Positions 34,514-42,947 of a DNA stretch of 64,000 nt are shown here, piece by piece; position 1 is the first letter of the stretch, and every line of letters starts with the position of its first letter. A model generated the notes under the pieces. The model was not told the origin of the DNA and searched no databases. It worked only from the letters and a program-made list of their open reading frames with translations. The DNA comes from Glycocaulis albus (lineage in GTDB: Bacteria; Pseudomonadota; Alphaproteobacteria; Caulobacterales; Maricaulaceae), in NCBI RefSeq assembly GCF_014639075.1, contig NZ_BMFS01000001.1, positions 124,001 through 188,000 of the forward strand, read 5' to 3'. Position numbers and translations under genes: made by a program.

Positions 34514-35668
34514 TTACTCCCCGACCCGCTCCAGGCCGGCCATTCGCCGTGCAATCCGGGCATGACCCTCGAGCTGGCGGGCGGTTTCCTCTGCTGACGG
34601 GTTCGTATCGGCAAGGTCCAGATCCGTGGTCCCGCCCAGCACGACCGAGCTGCGGCGCGGAAACATGTAGAGTATCCCGTTCTCATACGCCGTATAGGCA
34701 TAGTCCAGCTCCGGCTGGGGCAGGAGCATGGTCAGCTGGCCTGCCATGGGGCGCAACTCATCATCGCCAAACACATCGCGCGCGCCGAGACCGGTACAGT
34801 TGACGATCACGCGTTCAGACAGGCGCGCAACGTCCGAGGGTGTCTCGAACCGCGCGGTCACTATGCGCCCGCCTGCGTTCTCGAAATCACTCATCAGGGC
34901 GCGCAGATAGATATCCGGATCGATCATCAGTACATGGTTTTCGGTCACCGATGGATAGCCGAACCAGCGATCGGGGTCGGTATGGCGCACAAGGCCGGGG
35001 TAGAGATGATCGAGCGGCTGGGGCTCTCTCGGAGCATCAGGTGTGCGCAGCGAGAAATCATACTGGCGCAGCCAGTACACCCCGTAACGCGGATCATTGG
35101 CGAAGTGCTGGAAGGCGCGCTGGCTGGTCCGGGCGGCATCGATGAAACGGGCCATGAAGGCCTCGTCGATCGATGTGCGGCGATAGAGGCTGGACGGCCC
35201 CCAGACCGCACCGGCGATATTGGAGGTGGTGTGGGGTGGCAGCGCCTCGGCATAGATGGTCACATCCATCCCCCGGCGGCGCAGAAGCAGGGCGGTCGTC
35301 AGCCCGATCACGCCGCAGCCCAGCACGGCCACGGAGCGCTCATTCGTGGCGGCCAGCAGCGCGCGCTCTGCTTCAGCGGCGGTGCCCCAGCTCATCGTCA
35401 CGCCTGCGCCGCCATGGCCGTAGTGGTGAACAAGTGTCTTGCGCCGGTCAAAGCGCTCGGCGCGTACCACATAGCCCGCTTCGCGGAAGGGCCTGAGGCC
35501 CACCACCTGACGGATGATGCGGCGCGCGGAGATGTCGGCGGGCACGAAATTGGGCGGCTGGTCCAGCGAGGGCGTCAGCGCCGGGGCCCGGCCTGCCGAT
35601 ACCAGAGGCGCAGCTGCCAGGCCCAGCCCGGCACCGGAGAGGAGTTTCAGCGCGGAGCGGCGGTCCAT
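34514..35668 (-). CDS. Tat-exported D-amino-acid-oxidase-like flavoprotein with permuted domain order
   Basis: A 384-residue FAD oxidoreductase. The N-terminal MDRRSALKLLSGAGLG is a twin-arginine signal. Residues 57-60 (GLRP) and 81-87 (HHYGHGG), normally at the C-terminal end of D-amino-acid oxidases, here precede the FAD dinucleotide motif VAVLGCGVIGLTTALLL (117-122 GCGVIG). After TTSNIAGAVWGP the usual DAAO order runs to the strand VVLGGTTDLDLADT, and the protein stops where GLRP would normally follow. The expected reaction is oxidative deamination of a D-amino or imino acid in the periplasm; substrate unknown. Confidence 0.85.
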   Translation of the reverse strand: MDRRSALKLLSGAGLGLAAAPLVSAGRAPALTPSLDQPPNFVPADISARRIIRQVVGLRPFREAGYVVRAERFDRRKTLVHHYGHGGAGVTMSWGTAAEAERALLAATNERSVAVLGCGVIGLTTALLLRRRGMDVTIYAEALPPHTTSNIAGAVWGPSSLYRRTSIDEAFMARFIDAARTSQRAFQHFANDPRYGVYWLRQYDFSLRTPDAPREPQPLDHLYPGLVRHTDPDRWFGYPSVTENHVLMIDPDIYLRALMSDFENAGGRIVTARFETPSDVARLSERVIVNCTGLGARDVFGDDELRPMAGQLTMLLPQPELDYAYTAYENGILYMFPRRSSVVLGGTTDLDLADTNPSAEETARQLEGHARIARRMAGLERVGE

Positions 35669-35726
35669 GGGCAGGCCTCACTGGTTGGTCGAAGGCGCCA
35701 AGCCTGCCCCGGGACCGGCCAAAAAT

Positions 35727-36809
35727 CTATTCGGCGTTCAGCATTTCCTCGCGGATACGCACCGCCGTGTCGGGAAAGTCTGTAAACACGCCATCGACGC
35801 CCAGTGCGAACAGGGCCCGCAACTCATCATCGGTATCGCCGTCTGCCAGAAGCGAAGGCGCATCGTCGCGGTGCGTCCAGGTATGGACCACGAGGCCCAG
35901 AGCGTGTGCGCGCTCCAGATAGCCCGTGCTGGAACCATCGGGGTTCAGCAGCAGGCCCTTGTATGCGCCGATGGCATCGGCAAATTCGGCCACCTGTTCC
36001 AGGCTGTAGCCATTCATGTCGCCGCCCGGCTCGCTGCCATAGTGCAGCATGGCCAGAGGCAGCGGCGTCATCGGGCGCAGGCGCTCCAGAAACGGTGCAT
36101 CAAAGGACTGGATAATGACGAGGGCGGTATCGGTGTTGAGGCCGCGCGCCTCCAGCTCGGCGATCAGGATGGGGGCGGGATCGAGACCCATGGCGGTATG
36201 TTCGGCCGGTAGCTTGATTTCCGGCTCGACCGGGATTTCGCAGGCGCAGGCCGCTTCGGCCTCTGCAGCGAGATCGAGGAATTCGCCAAACGTCATCACC
36301 GTGTCGAGACCGTCATGTTCATCAGACCGGCCGGGATAGACCTGCCTTGCGCCAAGCGAGCGCAACTCCTCGGCGGTGAAGTCCATCACCCACCAGTCCT
36401 CGCGTCCCATCAGCTCGCGGCGGCGGTCGGCGAACTCGGGCCTGTCGGCCACGTCGGTAGAGGTTGAGAGATACGGGTCATGGCGTACGATCAGTACACC
36501 GTCGCGCGAGACCATGAGATCGGGTTCCAGGATGTCCGCGCCCTGTTCCAGCGCCAGCATATAGGCCGAACGGGTATGTTCGGGCCGATAACCGCTTGCG
36601 CCTCTGTGTGCGATGATGGCGGGCAGCTCACCGGTCAGCGTCGGGAAGGTGCCGATCTCGCGCGTGTCCTCGGCCAGCTGGCCTGTCACCTGCCCGGGCG
36701 TGCGTTCGGGCAGGGCGGGTTCGTCTGCCGGCGGCTCGCCTGCCGGATTGCAGGCGGCGAGCGCCACTAGCAGGGCGGGCAGGAGAAGACTGGTGCGCAA
36801 GATTGACAT
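35727..36809 (-). CDS. Glycerophosphodiester phosphodiesterase lipoprotein (GlpQ-like)
   Basis: A 360-residue exported GDPD-family TIM barrel. The lipoprotein signal ends LAAC (Cys20), followed by a Pro/Glu-rich linker. Catalytic/metal motifs: IIAHRGASGYRPEHT (His68), DILEPDLMVSRDGVLIVRHD (Glu95, Asp97, His110), VEPEIKL and the final GVDGVFTDFPD. It hydrolyses deacylated phospholipids to glycerol-3-phosphate and an alcohol. The lipid anchor places it in the periplasm, so it would recycle phospholipid head groups. It is a single gene, separated by about 150 bases from rplS. Confidence 0.92.
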   Translation of the reverse strand: MSILRTSLLLPALLVALAACNPAGEPPADEPALPERTPGQVTGQLAEDTREIGTFPTLTGELPAIIAHRGASGYRPEHTRSAYMLALEQGADILEPDLMVSRDGVLIVRHDPYLSTSTDVADRPEFADRRRELMGREDWWVMDFTAEELRSLGARQVYPGRSDEHDGLDTVMTFGEFLDLAAEAEAACACEIPVEPEIKLPAEHTAMGLDPAPILIAELEARGLNTDTALVIIQSFDAPFLERLRPMTPLPLAMLHYGSEPGGDMNGYSLEQVAEFADAIGAYKGLLLNPDGSSTGYLERAHALGLVVHTWTHRDDAPSLLADGDTDDELRALFALGVDGVFTDFPDTAVRIREEMLNAE

Positions 36810-36908
36810 GGATGGCCCCCGGCTGGATTCGCTTCGGGCAGGAGGTTAGCTGCACCGGCGCGTGTTTGGCAGTGACAAATCCATGACGCGCACCCTCAGG
36901 GGCAAACG

Positions 36909-36940
36909 AAAGACGCCCACCGTTGCCGATGGGCGTCTTT
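36909..36940 (-). terminator. Intrinsic terminator of the rplS operon
   Basis: On the minus strand an 11-base stem (arms AAAGACGCCCA and TGGGCGTCTTT at 36909-36919 and 36930-36940) is followed by CGTTT. The A/T ends make it usable in both directions. It closes the leftward ffh-rpsP-rimM-trmD-rplS series. Confidence 0.85.
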
Positions 36941-36962
36941 GCATTCCGGCGGTGCGGAAAAA

Positions 36963-37346
36963 TTAGTCGCGGCTCTCGATGCCGTGGCCCGAGGTGCGCT
37001 CGGCGATACGGGCGGACTTACCGCGGCGGTCGCGCAGATAGTAGAGCTTGGCGCGGCGCACATGGCCCTTGCGCTTCACTTCGATGCTTTCCACCAGCGG
37101 GGAGTAGAGCGGGAAGACGCGCTCGACGCCTTCGCCAAACGAGATCTTGCGCACGGTGAAGCTCTCATTGAGCCCGCCGCCTGAGCGCGCGATGCACACG
37201 CCTTCAAAGCGCTGGACGCGCTCGCGCTCGCCCTCGCGGATGCGCACGCCGACGATCAGCGTGTCACCGGCGGAAAATTCCGGGAGCACTTTCTCGCCAA
37301 GAACGCGCGCGGCTTCTTCCTGTTCGAGCTTCTGAATGAGGTTCAT
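36963..37346 (-). CDS. rplS: 50S ribosomal protein L19
   Basis: A 127-residue L19 at the 30S-50S interface. It has [95 protein letters not shown] and the short terminal tail. It overlaps the trmD stop by 4 bases (ATGA), the conserved trmD-rplS junction of bacteria, and is the last gene of the operon before a strong terminator. Confidence 0.98.
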   Translation of the reverse strand: MNLIQKLEQEEAARVLGEKVLPEFSAGDTLIVGVRIREGERERVQRFEGVCIARSGGGLNESFTVRKISFGEGVERVFPLYSPLVESIEVKRKGHVRRAKLYYLRDRRGKSARIAERTSGHGIESRD

Positions 37347-38047
37347 CTCGTCTCTCCATCCCGCCGCTGATATCTCGCCCAGAGATCCGGACGGCGGTCC
37401 TTCGTTGCCTGTTCTGCCTGCTCACGCCGCCAGTGAGCGACCTTTCCATGGTCGCCGCCCAGCAGCACGTCGGGGATCTCCCGCCCCTCCCACACCCGCG
37501 GGCGGGTGTATTGGGGATATTCGAGGAGATCACCCTCGAAACTCTCGTCTTCGGTTGATGCCATCTTGCCCAGTACGCCGGGGATTAGCCGCACGCACGC
37601 CTCGATGAGGTATTGCGCGGGTATCTCTCCACCGGCAAGGACGGCATCGCCGACGCTTACCTCTTCCATGCCGCGCGCCTCGATGACCCTCTGGTCGAAG
37701 CCTTCAAAGCGCCCGCATACCAAAATCACGCCCGGCCCTTCCGCCCACTCCCGGACCATGGTCTGAGAGAGCGGTTTGCCGCGCGGTGTGAGGCAGATCA
37801 GCGGGCGCGCATCGCGCTCCACACTGTCTACCGCCTCCGCAATCACATCCGGGCGCAGCACCATTCCAGGGCCGCCGCCAGCGGGGGTGTCATCAACGGA
37901 GGCGTGCTTATGACGGGAAAATGCGCGGATGTCCACCGTCTCTAGCGCCCATTTGCCCTCTTTGAGCGCAGTGCCGATCAGCGACACGCCAAGCGCGCCG
38001 GGAAAGGCTTCCGGATAGAGGGTGAGAACGGTGGCGGTGAAGGTCAT
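37343..38047 (-). CDS. trmD: tRNA (guanine-N1)-methyltransferase
   Basis: A 234-residue SPOUT methyltransferase that makes m1G37 and prevents frameshifting. The knot motifs [15 protein letters not shown] and [15 protein letters not shown] form the SAM site, and [19 protein letters not shown] near residue 50-68 is the typical N-terminal loop. The C-terminal tRNA-binding region includes [28 protein letters not shown]. It normally follows rimM directly; here two secreted-protein genes intervene. Overlap with rplS is retained. Confidence 0.97.
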   Translation of the reverse strand: MTFTATVLTLYPEAFPGALGVSLIGTALKEGKWALETVDIRAFSRHKHASVDDTPAGGGPGMVLRPDVIAEAVDSVERDARPLICLTPRGKPLSQTMVREWAEGPGVILVCGRFEGFDQRVIEARGMEEVSVGDAVLAGGEIPAQYLIEACVRLIPGVLGKMASTEDESFEGDLLEYPQYTRPRVWEGREIPDVLLGGDHGKVAHWRREQAEQATKDRRPDLWARYQRRDGETR

Positions 38048-38095
38048 GGGAGGGGGTGTATGCGCCAGCAGGCGCTACGGGGCAAGGGGGTGCGC

Positions 38096-38737
38096 TTACC
38101 CCGCATCGCACAGATTGGGAAGGGCAGACGGATCGGGCGGCGGCGTGGGCTGCTCGAGCCGCCTTCCCGGCATTACTATCACCCGGGATTCCGCTGACAC
38201 CTGTTCATCCAGACAATACGCGGTGTCAGCTGGTGCGAACCGATAACGTTCTGCGGACACTCGCATGGCATCGGTGAGCAAGCGGATCACGAAGGTGCTG
38301 TTGTGATTGCTGATGCACTGTACGTCAGGCGCGGGGTCAGCGCCGTTGGCCGCAGGACGCAGAGCGAGTGCACACATCATGTGACGGGCGCGATTTTCAA
38401 CTGCGCGGGCAGGGAAGACCGGCACGCCTCTGACAAGAACCTGACCGAGCGACGGTCTCCATGCACCGCCCTCCGCGCGCTCCATCAGCAATGTATCCGC
38501 CGTTTCATGGACAGCTCGATTGCCCCTGCTGGTGATACGCTGATGCGGCAATGGCAGATCCACCCTGGCAATCGCGGCTTCCGCGGCGGACTGGATAGCG
38601 GCGGCGTCTTCGTGATCTGCCGGGCAGGCCACGGTGAAGCCGGCTGGTCCCTGATCGGTTATATCGTCCCCCAGTGCCGTCAGAGTGCAAGTAACAGGCT
38701 GGGAAGCGGTCAGAGCGATTGCCAGTATCAGGATCAT
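38096..38737 (-). CDS. Secreted Cys-containing protein, tandem copy 2 (rimM-trmD interval)
   Basis: A 213-residue protein with a short hydrophobic export signal (ILILAIALTASQPVTC). Shared landmarks with the upstream copy, in order: GPAGFTVACPADHEDAAAIQSA, HMMCALALRPAANGADPAP, QCISN, the RFAPADTAYCLDE strand and the terminal DPSALPNLCDAG. Six or so conserved cysteines suggest disulphides in the periplasm. No family recognised. It sits 48 bases upstream of trmD in the same direction, so it may be cotranscribed with ribosomal genes. Confidence 0.75.
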   Translation of the reverse strand: MILILAIALTASQPVTCTLTALGDDITDQGPAGFTVACPADHEDAAAIQSAAEAAIARVDLPLPHQRITSRGNRAVHETADTLLMERAEGGAWRPSLGQVLVRGVPVFPARAVENRARHMMCALALRPAANGADPAPDVQCISNHNSTFVIRLLTDAMRVSAERYRFAPADTAYCLDEQVSAESRVIVMPGRRLEQPTPPPDPSALPNLCDAG

Positions 38738-38746
38738 CGTGGCCGC

Positions 38747-39388
38747 CTATCCCGCTTCGCAGAGGTTTGGCAGCAAGTCCGGATCGGGAGCAGGAGGCGC
38801 TTCTTCCTGCTCGCCGGTGGCCCGGTCCAGCTGGGTGGCGGCAATCTCGAAGCGTCTGTCGTCGCAGTAGGAGGCGTTAACAGGCGCAAAGCGCCAGAGA
38901 GGCGCCAGTTGCATCATTGCTGCGGTTTGCTGGCGTACGACCGTATCTATTGCGGGGTTGCTGATACACGCTGCATTCGGCTGCGGATCCGCCCCGTTGG
39001 CGCCGGGCGTGAATCCGATCGCGCAGAGCATGTTGACCGATCCTCGCGCGGTGGTCCGCCCGGACAGTACAGGCGCTGCCTGCACCAGTGCCTGCGCGGG
39101 GGCAGGCTGCCAAACACCGCTTTCACTCTGCATGGTTATCTGGCGCGCCGCCCACAGCATGGGCGGCGGATTTCCGCCCTGACGGCGCGGGCGCGGCAGC
39201 GGCAGATCCATCGCGGCGATGGCGGCTTCTGTGGCGGCCTGGATAGCGGCGGCGTCTTCGTGATCTGCCGGGCAGGCTACGGTGAAGCCTGTGGGCCCAC
39301 GTTGCTGGATGTCACGGCCCTGCGGGGTGAGACTGCACACTACCGGTTCGGATATCAGCGCCAAGGCACTTGCCAGTATCAGGATCAT
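38747..39388 (-). CDS. Secreted Cys-containing protein, tandem copy 1 (rimM-trmD interval)
   Basis: A 213-residue paralogue of the downstream gene and exactly the same length. It starts MILILASALALISEPVVCSL and shares GPTGFTVACPADHEDAAAIQAA, NMLCAIGFTPGANGADPQP, ACISNPA, RFAPVNASYCDDR and DPDLLPNLCEAG. Similarity is strongest in these blocks and weak between them, so the duplication is not recent. The 9-base gap to copy 2 shows tandem organisation. Function unknown; secretion and paired cysteines point to an envelope role. Confidence 0.75.
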   Translation of the reverse strand: MILILASALALISEPVVCSLTPQGRDIQQRGPTGFTVACPADHEDAAAIQAATEAAIAAMDLPLPRPRRQGGNPPPMLWAARQITMQSESGVWQPAPAQALVQAAPVLSGRTTARGSVNMLCAIGFTPGANGADPQPNAACISNPAIDTVVRQQTAAMMQLAPLWRFAPVNASYCDDRRFEIAATQLDRATGEQEEAPPAPDPDLLPNLCEAG

Positions 39389-39467
39389 CGCGGGGGCCCC
39401 TTCACAACTTCCGGGGGAAGATTAGGCAGGCGGGCCAGGAACGCGCAAGCGCAAACAGACCCGGCGG

Positions 39468-39992
39468 CTACTCCTCCACGCCCTCATCACCGGCATCGAT
39501 TGTCTCGGGCGGGTTGATGACGAGGCGGGATTTGGCAATCTCCACAACAGGCACGGCTTCGCGGGTGAAGGGGATGAAGAGCGCGCCTTCGGGGGTGGTG
39601 AGCTCCAGTATCTCGCCCGCACCGAAATCATGCACGGCCTTCACCCGGCCAGCCGGAGAGCCGTCCAGATGCTCTGCCGTCAGGCCGATCAGGTCTGAAT
39701 AGTAGAACTCGTCCTCATCGGGCTCGGGCAGGGCGGCGCGCGGCACGTGCAGGAGCGTGCCCTTCATCGCCATGATCTGTTCGCGGGTGACCGGTTCCTT
39801 GAACGACACGATTACGGCCTCGCCGCCGGAGGACCGGGCGGTCTTGGGCGTGAGGATGGTCTTGCCATCCTTGTCCAGGAACGGGCCGTAGGAGGCGACA
39901 TTGGCCGCCTCGCCAAAGGCGCGCAGCTTCGCCTCGCCCCTCACCCCATGGGCGCCGACAATGGCGGCAATGACGATGAGGGGGTTGGTCAT
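39468..39992 (-). CDS. rimM: Ribosome maturation factor RimM
   Basis: A 174-residue 16S processing protein that binds S19 during 30S assembly. The N-terminal barrel has VIAAIVGAHGVRGEAKLRAFGE and the PRC-barrel half has FYYSDLIGLTAEHLDGSPAGRVKAVHDFGAGEILEL and FIPFTREAVPVVEIAKSRLVINPP. The start at 39992 follows AGGAAACC. It lies downstream of rpsP, as usual, but is separated from it by a repeat-flanked GIY-YIG gene and from trmD by two secreted-protein genes. Confidence 0.96.
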   Translation of the reverse strand: MTNPLIVIAAIVGAHGVRGEAKLRAFGEAANVASYGPFLDKDGKTILTPKTARSSGGEAVIVSFKEPVTREQIMAMKGTLLHVPRAALPEPDEDEFYYSDLIGLTAEHLDGSPAGRVKAVHDFGAGEILELTTPEGALFIPFTREAVPVVEIAKSRLVINPPETIDAGDEGVEE

Positions 39993-40017
39993 GTCGTGGT
40001 GGTTTCCTGATATAATG

Positions 40018-40067
40018 CCCCTCGTTCTTCGAGACGCTGTCTTGCGAAAGCTCCTCAGGATGAGGGG
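40018..40067. repeat. Palindromic repeat unit R1 (orientation a)
   Basis: An imperfect palindrome whose ends are CCCCTCGTTCTTCGAGAC and CTCCTCAGGATGAGGGG. It is head to head with R2, 23 bases away. It shares its ends with R2-R6. Confidence 0.85.
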
Positions 40068-40090
40068 CAATTTGCCTTGTGTCGAAACCT

Positions 40091-40139
40091 GATCCCTCAT
40101 CCTGAGGAGGCCGAAGGCCGTCTCGAAGGGCGAGGGATC
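40091..40139. repeat. Palindromic repeat unit R2 (orientation b)
   Basis: Ends GATCCCTCATCCTGAGG and TCTCGAAGGGCGAGGGATC, with a GGCCGAAGGCC inner stem. It is the inverse of R1. Its last two bases overlap the GIY-YIG stop codon (40138-40140). Confidence 0.85.
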
Positions 40140-40440
40140 ATAACTTCTGCGGCTTGAAGCCGCGTGAGGAAAGCTCCGGCAGCACGGAGAACTCCCCGCG
40201 TATCAGCGCTTCCTTCTTGGCCCGGCTCCAGCCTTTGATCTGGCGTTCGACCGAGATCGCCTCGGTGATGCGGTCAAACCCTTCGGAAAACACCAACTCT
40301 ACGGGCAGGCGGCGCGACGTGTAATCGCCACCGACGCCCGCCTGATGCTCGCCGATACGCGGTCCCAAGTCTGACCCGCGCGCCGAGCCGGTGTAATATG
40401 AACCGTCAGCGCAACGCAGAATGTAGACCCAGGCGTTCAT
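40138..40440 (-). CDS. GIY-YIG domain nuclease, enclosed by palindromic repeats
   Basis: A 100-residue single-domain GIY-YIG protein of the YhbQ/UvrC-N type. WVYILRCADGSYYTGSA carries the variant GIY-YIG pair (VYI and YYTG), GPRIGEHQAG gives the Arg/His helix, and the metal Glu is in ITEAISVERQIKGWSRAKKEALI. These enzymes cut DNA; cellular roles of the free-standing form are unclear. Repeat pair R1/R2 touches its 3' end and R3/R4 begins about 10 bases before its start, which splits rimM from rpsP. The layout suggests the nuclease gene and repeats entered together. Confidence 0.88.
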   Translation of the reverse strand: MNAWVYILRCADGSYYTGSARGSDLGPRIGEHQAGVGGDYTSRRLPVELVFSEGFDRITEAISVERQIKGWSRAKKEALIRGEFSVLPELSSRGFKPQKL

Positions 40441-40450
40441 TGCTGCGCCT

Positions 40451-40505
40451 CAAACCCTCGTCCTTCGAGACGCTCGCTGGCGCTCGCCCTCAGGATGAGG
40501 GTTTG
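40451..40505. repeat. Palindromic repeat unit R3 (orientation a)
   Basis: Ends CAAACCCTCGTCCTTCGAG and CTCAGGATGAGGGTTTG, with an inner CGAGAC...GCTCG stem. It begins 10 bases upstream of the GIY-YIG start and is paired head to head with R4. Confidence 0.85.
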
Positions 40506-40524
40506 GTTTGATCGGCGCAATGTT

Positions 40525-40583
40525 GTCATTCCCTCATCCTGAGGGCCACCGCAAGGTGGCGTCTCGAAGGACGAGGGAATGAC
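40525..40583. repeat. Palindromic repeat unit R4 (orientation b)
   Basis: Ends GTCATTCCCTCATCC and ACGAGGGAATGAC, with an inner GCCACC-GCAA-GGTGGC stem. It is the inverse of R3, 19 bases away, and ends 14 bases before the rpsP stop. Confidence 0.85.
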
Positions 40584-40597
40584 GACGTTGAGGCTGA

Positions 40598-41092
40598 TTA
40601 AGCCTTTTCTTCTTCAGCCGGGGCTTCCTCGGCAGCGGCCTCTTCGGCCGGGGCCTCGGCGGCAGCTTCTTCAGCAGCCGGCTCTTCAGCAGCGGCTTCT
40701 TCAACCGCTTCCTCAGCCGGAGCGGCCTTGGCTTCGGCTTCAGCGGCCTTTTTGGCTTCTTCCTTCTCGGCGCGCTCGGCAGCGCGTTCCTTGGCGGCCT
40801 GACCCGGCTCGGCCTTTTTCGGGTTATTGCCCGCTTTCCAGTCATAGAGGCCTTCAGCGGCGAGGAAGCGCGCGACGCGGTCGGTCGGCTTGGCGCCTTT
40901 CTTGATCCATTCGGCGGCTTTCTCGGCGTCGAAGGTCACGCGCTCGGCGTGGTCTTTCGGCAGCATCGGGTTGTAGGAACCGATACGCTCGATGAAGCGG
41001 CCATCGCGGGGATCGCGGCTGTCAGCCACGACGATGCGGTAGTAAGGGCGTTTCTTGGCGCCCGCGCGGGCGAGACGGATTTTAACAGCCAT
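40598..41092 (-). CDS. rpsP: 30S ribosomal protein S16 with long acidic C-terminal tail
   Basis: A 164-residue S16. The core (about residues 1-85) is standard: [40 protein letters not shown]. Beyond it the protein continues with [32 protein letters not shown] and an Ala/Glu-only region to the end, roughly doubling the 80-90 residues usual in many bacteria. Such tails occur in alphaproteobacterial S16 but this one is long and low-complexity. It lies between ffh and the repeat-flanked nuclease gene. Confidence 0.96.
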   Translation of the reverse strand: MAVKIRLARAGAKKRPYYRIVVADSRDPRDGRFIERIGSYNPMLPKDHAERVTFDAEKAAEWIKKGAKPTDRVARFLAAEGLYDWKAGNNPKKAEPGQAAKERAAERAEKEEAKKAAEAEAKAAPAEEAVEEAAAEEPAAEEAAAEAPAEEAAAEEAPAEEEKA

Positions 41093-41121
41093 GGTGTGAA
41101 GTCCTTTTGGTGTTGAAACGA

Positions 41122-42648
41122 TTATTTCTTCTTCGGGAAGCCGGGCGGCAGGCCATCAGGCCCCAAAGGTGCGCCAGTGCCCGGCAGGCCCGGCAAACCA
41201 CTTAATCCCGTTGGGGATTTTCCTTTCAGCAGGTCATCGGCAGCGCCCCCGAGGCCGCCACCAAGCCCTCCCAGACCGCCGCCCATGCCAGCGCCCATTC
41301 CGGGGGGCATGCGCCCGCCCGGCATGCCGGGAAGGCCCTTGCCCTTGCCGGCGCGCTTCATCATGTCGGCCATCTGGATATGCATTTTCAAAAGCCGGTT
41401 CACCTCCGGCACGCCGACGCCCGCGCCGGCCGCGATGCGCTTTTTCCGGCTGGCTTTCAGGATATCGGGTTTCGCCCGTTCCTGCGGCGTCATGGAAAGG
41501 ATGATGGCTTCCTGGCGTTTCAGCGCCTTGTCATCAAACCCGCTGGCGGCGGCCTGCGCCTTCATCTGCTTGTTCATGCCGGGCAGCAGGCCCATGATGC
41601 CGCCAAGCCCGCCCATTTTCTGCAGCTGGACCAGCTGATCGCGCAGATCATTGAGGTCGAACTTGCCCTTCGCCATCTTTTTGGCGAGGGCTTCGGCCTT
41701 CTCATGGTCAATCTCGGCGGCGGCCTTTTCCACCAGCGAGACGATATCGCCGCGTCCGAGAATGCGGCCCGCAAGGCGTTTCGCATCGAAGGCATCAAGG
41801 CCATCGATCTTCTCTGACGTGCCGAGAAACTTGATCGGCAGGCCGGTGACCCAGCGCATGGAGAGGGCCGCGCCGCCGCGCCCGTCACCATCCATGCGGG
41901 TGAGAACAAGCCCGGTCAGTTTCAGCCGCTCATTGAAGCGCTTGGCGGTTTCCACCGCGTCCTGACCGGTCAGCGCATCGGCGACCAGCAATATCTCGCG
42001 CGGACGGGTCTCGGAGGCGATTTTCGCCGCCTCGCCCATCATCTCCTCGTCCAGCGTGGTGCGGCCTGCGGTGTCGAGGATGACGACGTCAAAGCCCTGC
42101 AGGCGGGCCGAACTCATCGCCCGGCGCGCGATCTCAACGGCTGTCTGGCCCGCAACGATGGGCAGGCTCGGCACGCCGGCCTTCTCGGCCATCTGGGCAA
42201 GCTGCTCCATGGCGGCCGGGCGGCGCGTGTCGAGCGAGGCGACGAGCACCTTCTTCTTCTCGCGCTCCGCAATGCGCTTGGCGATCTTGGCGGTGGTGGT
42301 GGTCTTGCCCGAGCCCTGCAGGCCGGCCATGAGGATGGCGATGGGCGGCTCGCCTTCCAGCGACAGACGCTCCGGCTCGCTGTCACCGCCCAGCAGTTCC
42401 ACCAGCCCGTCATGGACGATCTTGATGACCTGCTGGCCGGGCGCGACCGAGCGGATGACCGCCTCGCCAACCGCTTTTTCCCGGACCTTGGAGATAAAAT
42501 CCTTCACCGCAGGCAGGGCGACATCGGCTTCCAGCAGCGCAACGCGGATTTCGCGCAGCGCCGCGTCCACGTCCTTTTCAGACAGCGCGCCCCGGCCGGT
42601 GATCCGGTCGAATACGCCTGACAGTCTTTCGCTCAGCGCGTCGAACAT
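41122..42648 (-). CDS. ffh: Signal recognition particle protein Ffh
   Basis: A 508-residue SRP54 GTPase that binds 4.5S RNA and signal sequences and delivers nascent membrane proteins to FtsY. The N domain is followed by the G domain with P-loop [13 protein letters not shown] (109-121), [24 protein letters not shown] and [15 protein letters not shown]. The Met-rich M domain includes [16 protein letters not shown]. The C-terminus is an unusually long Gly/Met/Pro/Leu-rich tail ending PGFPKKK. The ATG at 42648 ([13 protein letters not shown]) is the canonical start. Confidence 0.97.
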   Translation of the reverse strand: MFDALSERLSGVFDRITGRGALSEKDVDAALREIRVALLEADVALPAVKDFISKVREKAVGEAVIRSVAPGQQVIKIVHDGLVELLGGDSEPERLSLEGEPPIAILMAGLQGSGKTTTTAKIAKRIAEREKKKVLVASLDTRRPAAMEQLAQMAEKAGVPSLPIVAGQTAVEIARRAMSSARLQGFDVVILDTAGRTTLDEEMMGEAAKIASETRPREILLVADALTGQDAVETAKRFNERLKLTGLVLTRMDGDGRGGAALSMRWVTGLPIKFLGTSEKIDGLDAFDAKRLAGRILGRGDIVSLVEKAAAEIDHEKAEALAKKMAKGKFDLNDLRDQLVQLQKMGGLGGIMGLLPGMNKQMKAQAAASGFDDKALKRQEAIILSMTPQERAKPDILKASRKKRIAAGAGVGVPEVNRLLKMHIQMADMMKRAGKGKGLPGMPGGRMPPGMGAGMGGGLGGLGGGLGGAADDLLKGKSPTGLSGLPGLPGTGAPLGPDGLPPGFPKKK

Positions 42649-42882
42649 GTTGCCGTCCAAACCCTTGGTCTGCATACCGCGCAAACGCAAAACCACCCCG
42701 CCGGGCGAGCCTTCGCCGGGCAGGGCACCTTCCCAGCCTCCGGGAGTTGTTCCGCCCCGTCGATGCGGGAAGCGGCTCCGTGTGCTGGCAAGGCAAGCGG
42801 TTAGTGCGCTTGCTTATGAGGGCGTGGCATTACGCGCGGGACGGCCAAGAGTCAAGGAAAGAGGGGCTTTACCTGTTTGCCC

Positions 42883-42931
42883 GCCCTCGTGCTTCGAGAC
42901 ACCGCCTGACGGCGGCCCTCAGCATGAGGGC
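42883..42931. repeat. Palindromic repeat unit R5 (orientation a)
   Basis: Ends GCCCTCGTGCTTCGAGAC and CCCTCAGCATGAGGGC, with an inner CCGCC-TGAC-GGCGG stem. It carries a compensatory change (GTGC/GCAT instead of GTCC/GGAT) that keeps the outer stem paired. The rest of 42649-42882 is the ffh leader, with nothing else recognised. Confidence 0.85.
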
Positions 42932-42947
42932 TGTGTATGTGCTTACT

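Noticed and set aside
40018-40583. Reading the clustered R1-R4 palindromes as a CRISPR array
   Set aside because: The units are self-complementary, alternate in orientation, vary in their centres and lack regular unique spacers; no cas genes are nearby.
40534-40845. 103-codon Lys/Arg/Pro-rich frame inside rpsP
   Set aside because: It is an alternate reading of the repetitive Ala/Glu tail of S16; the low-complexity composition explains it.
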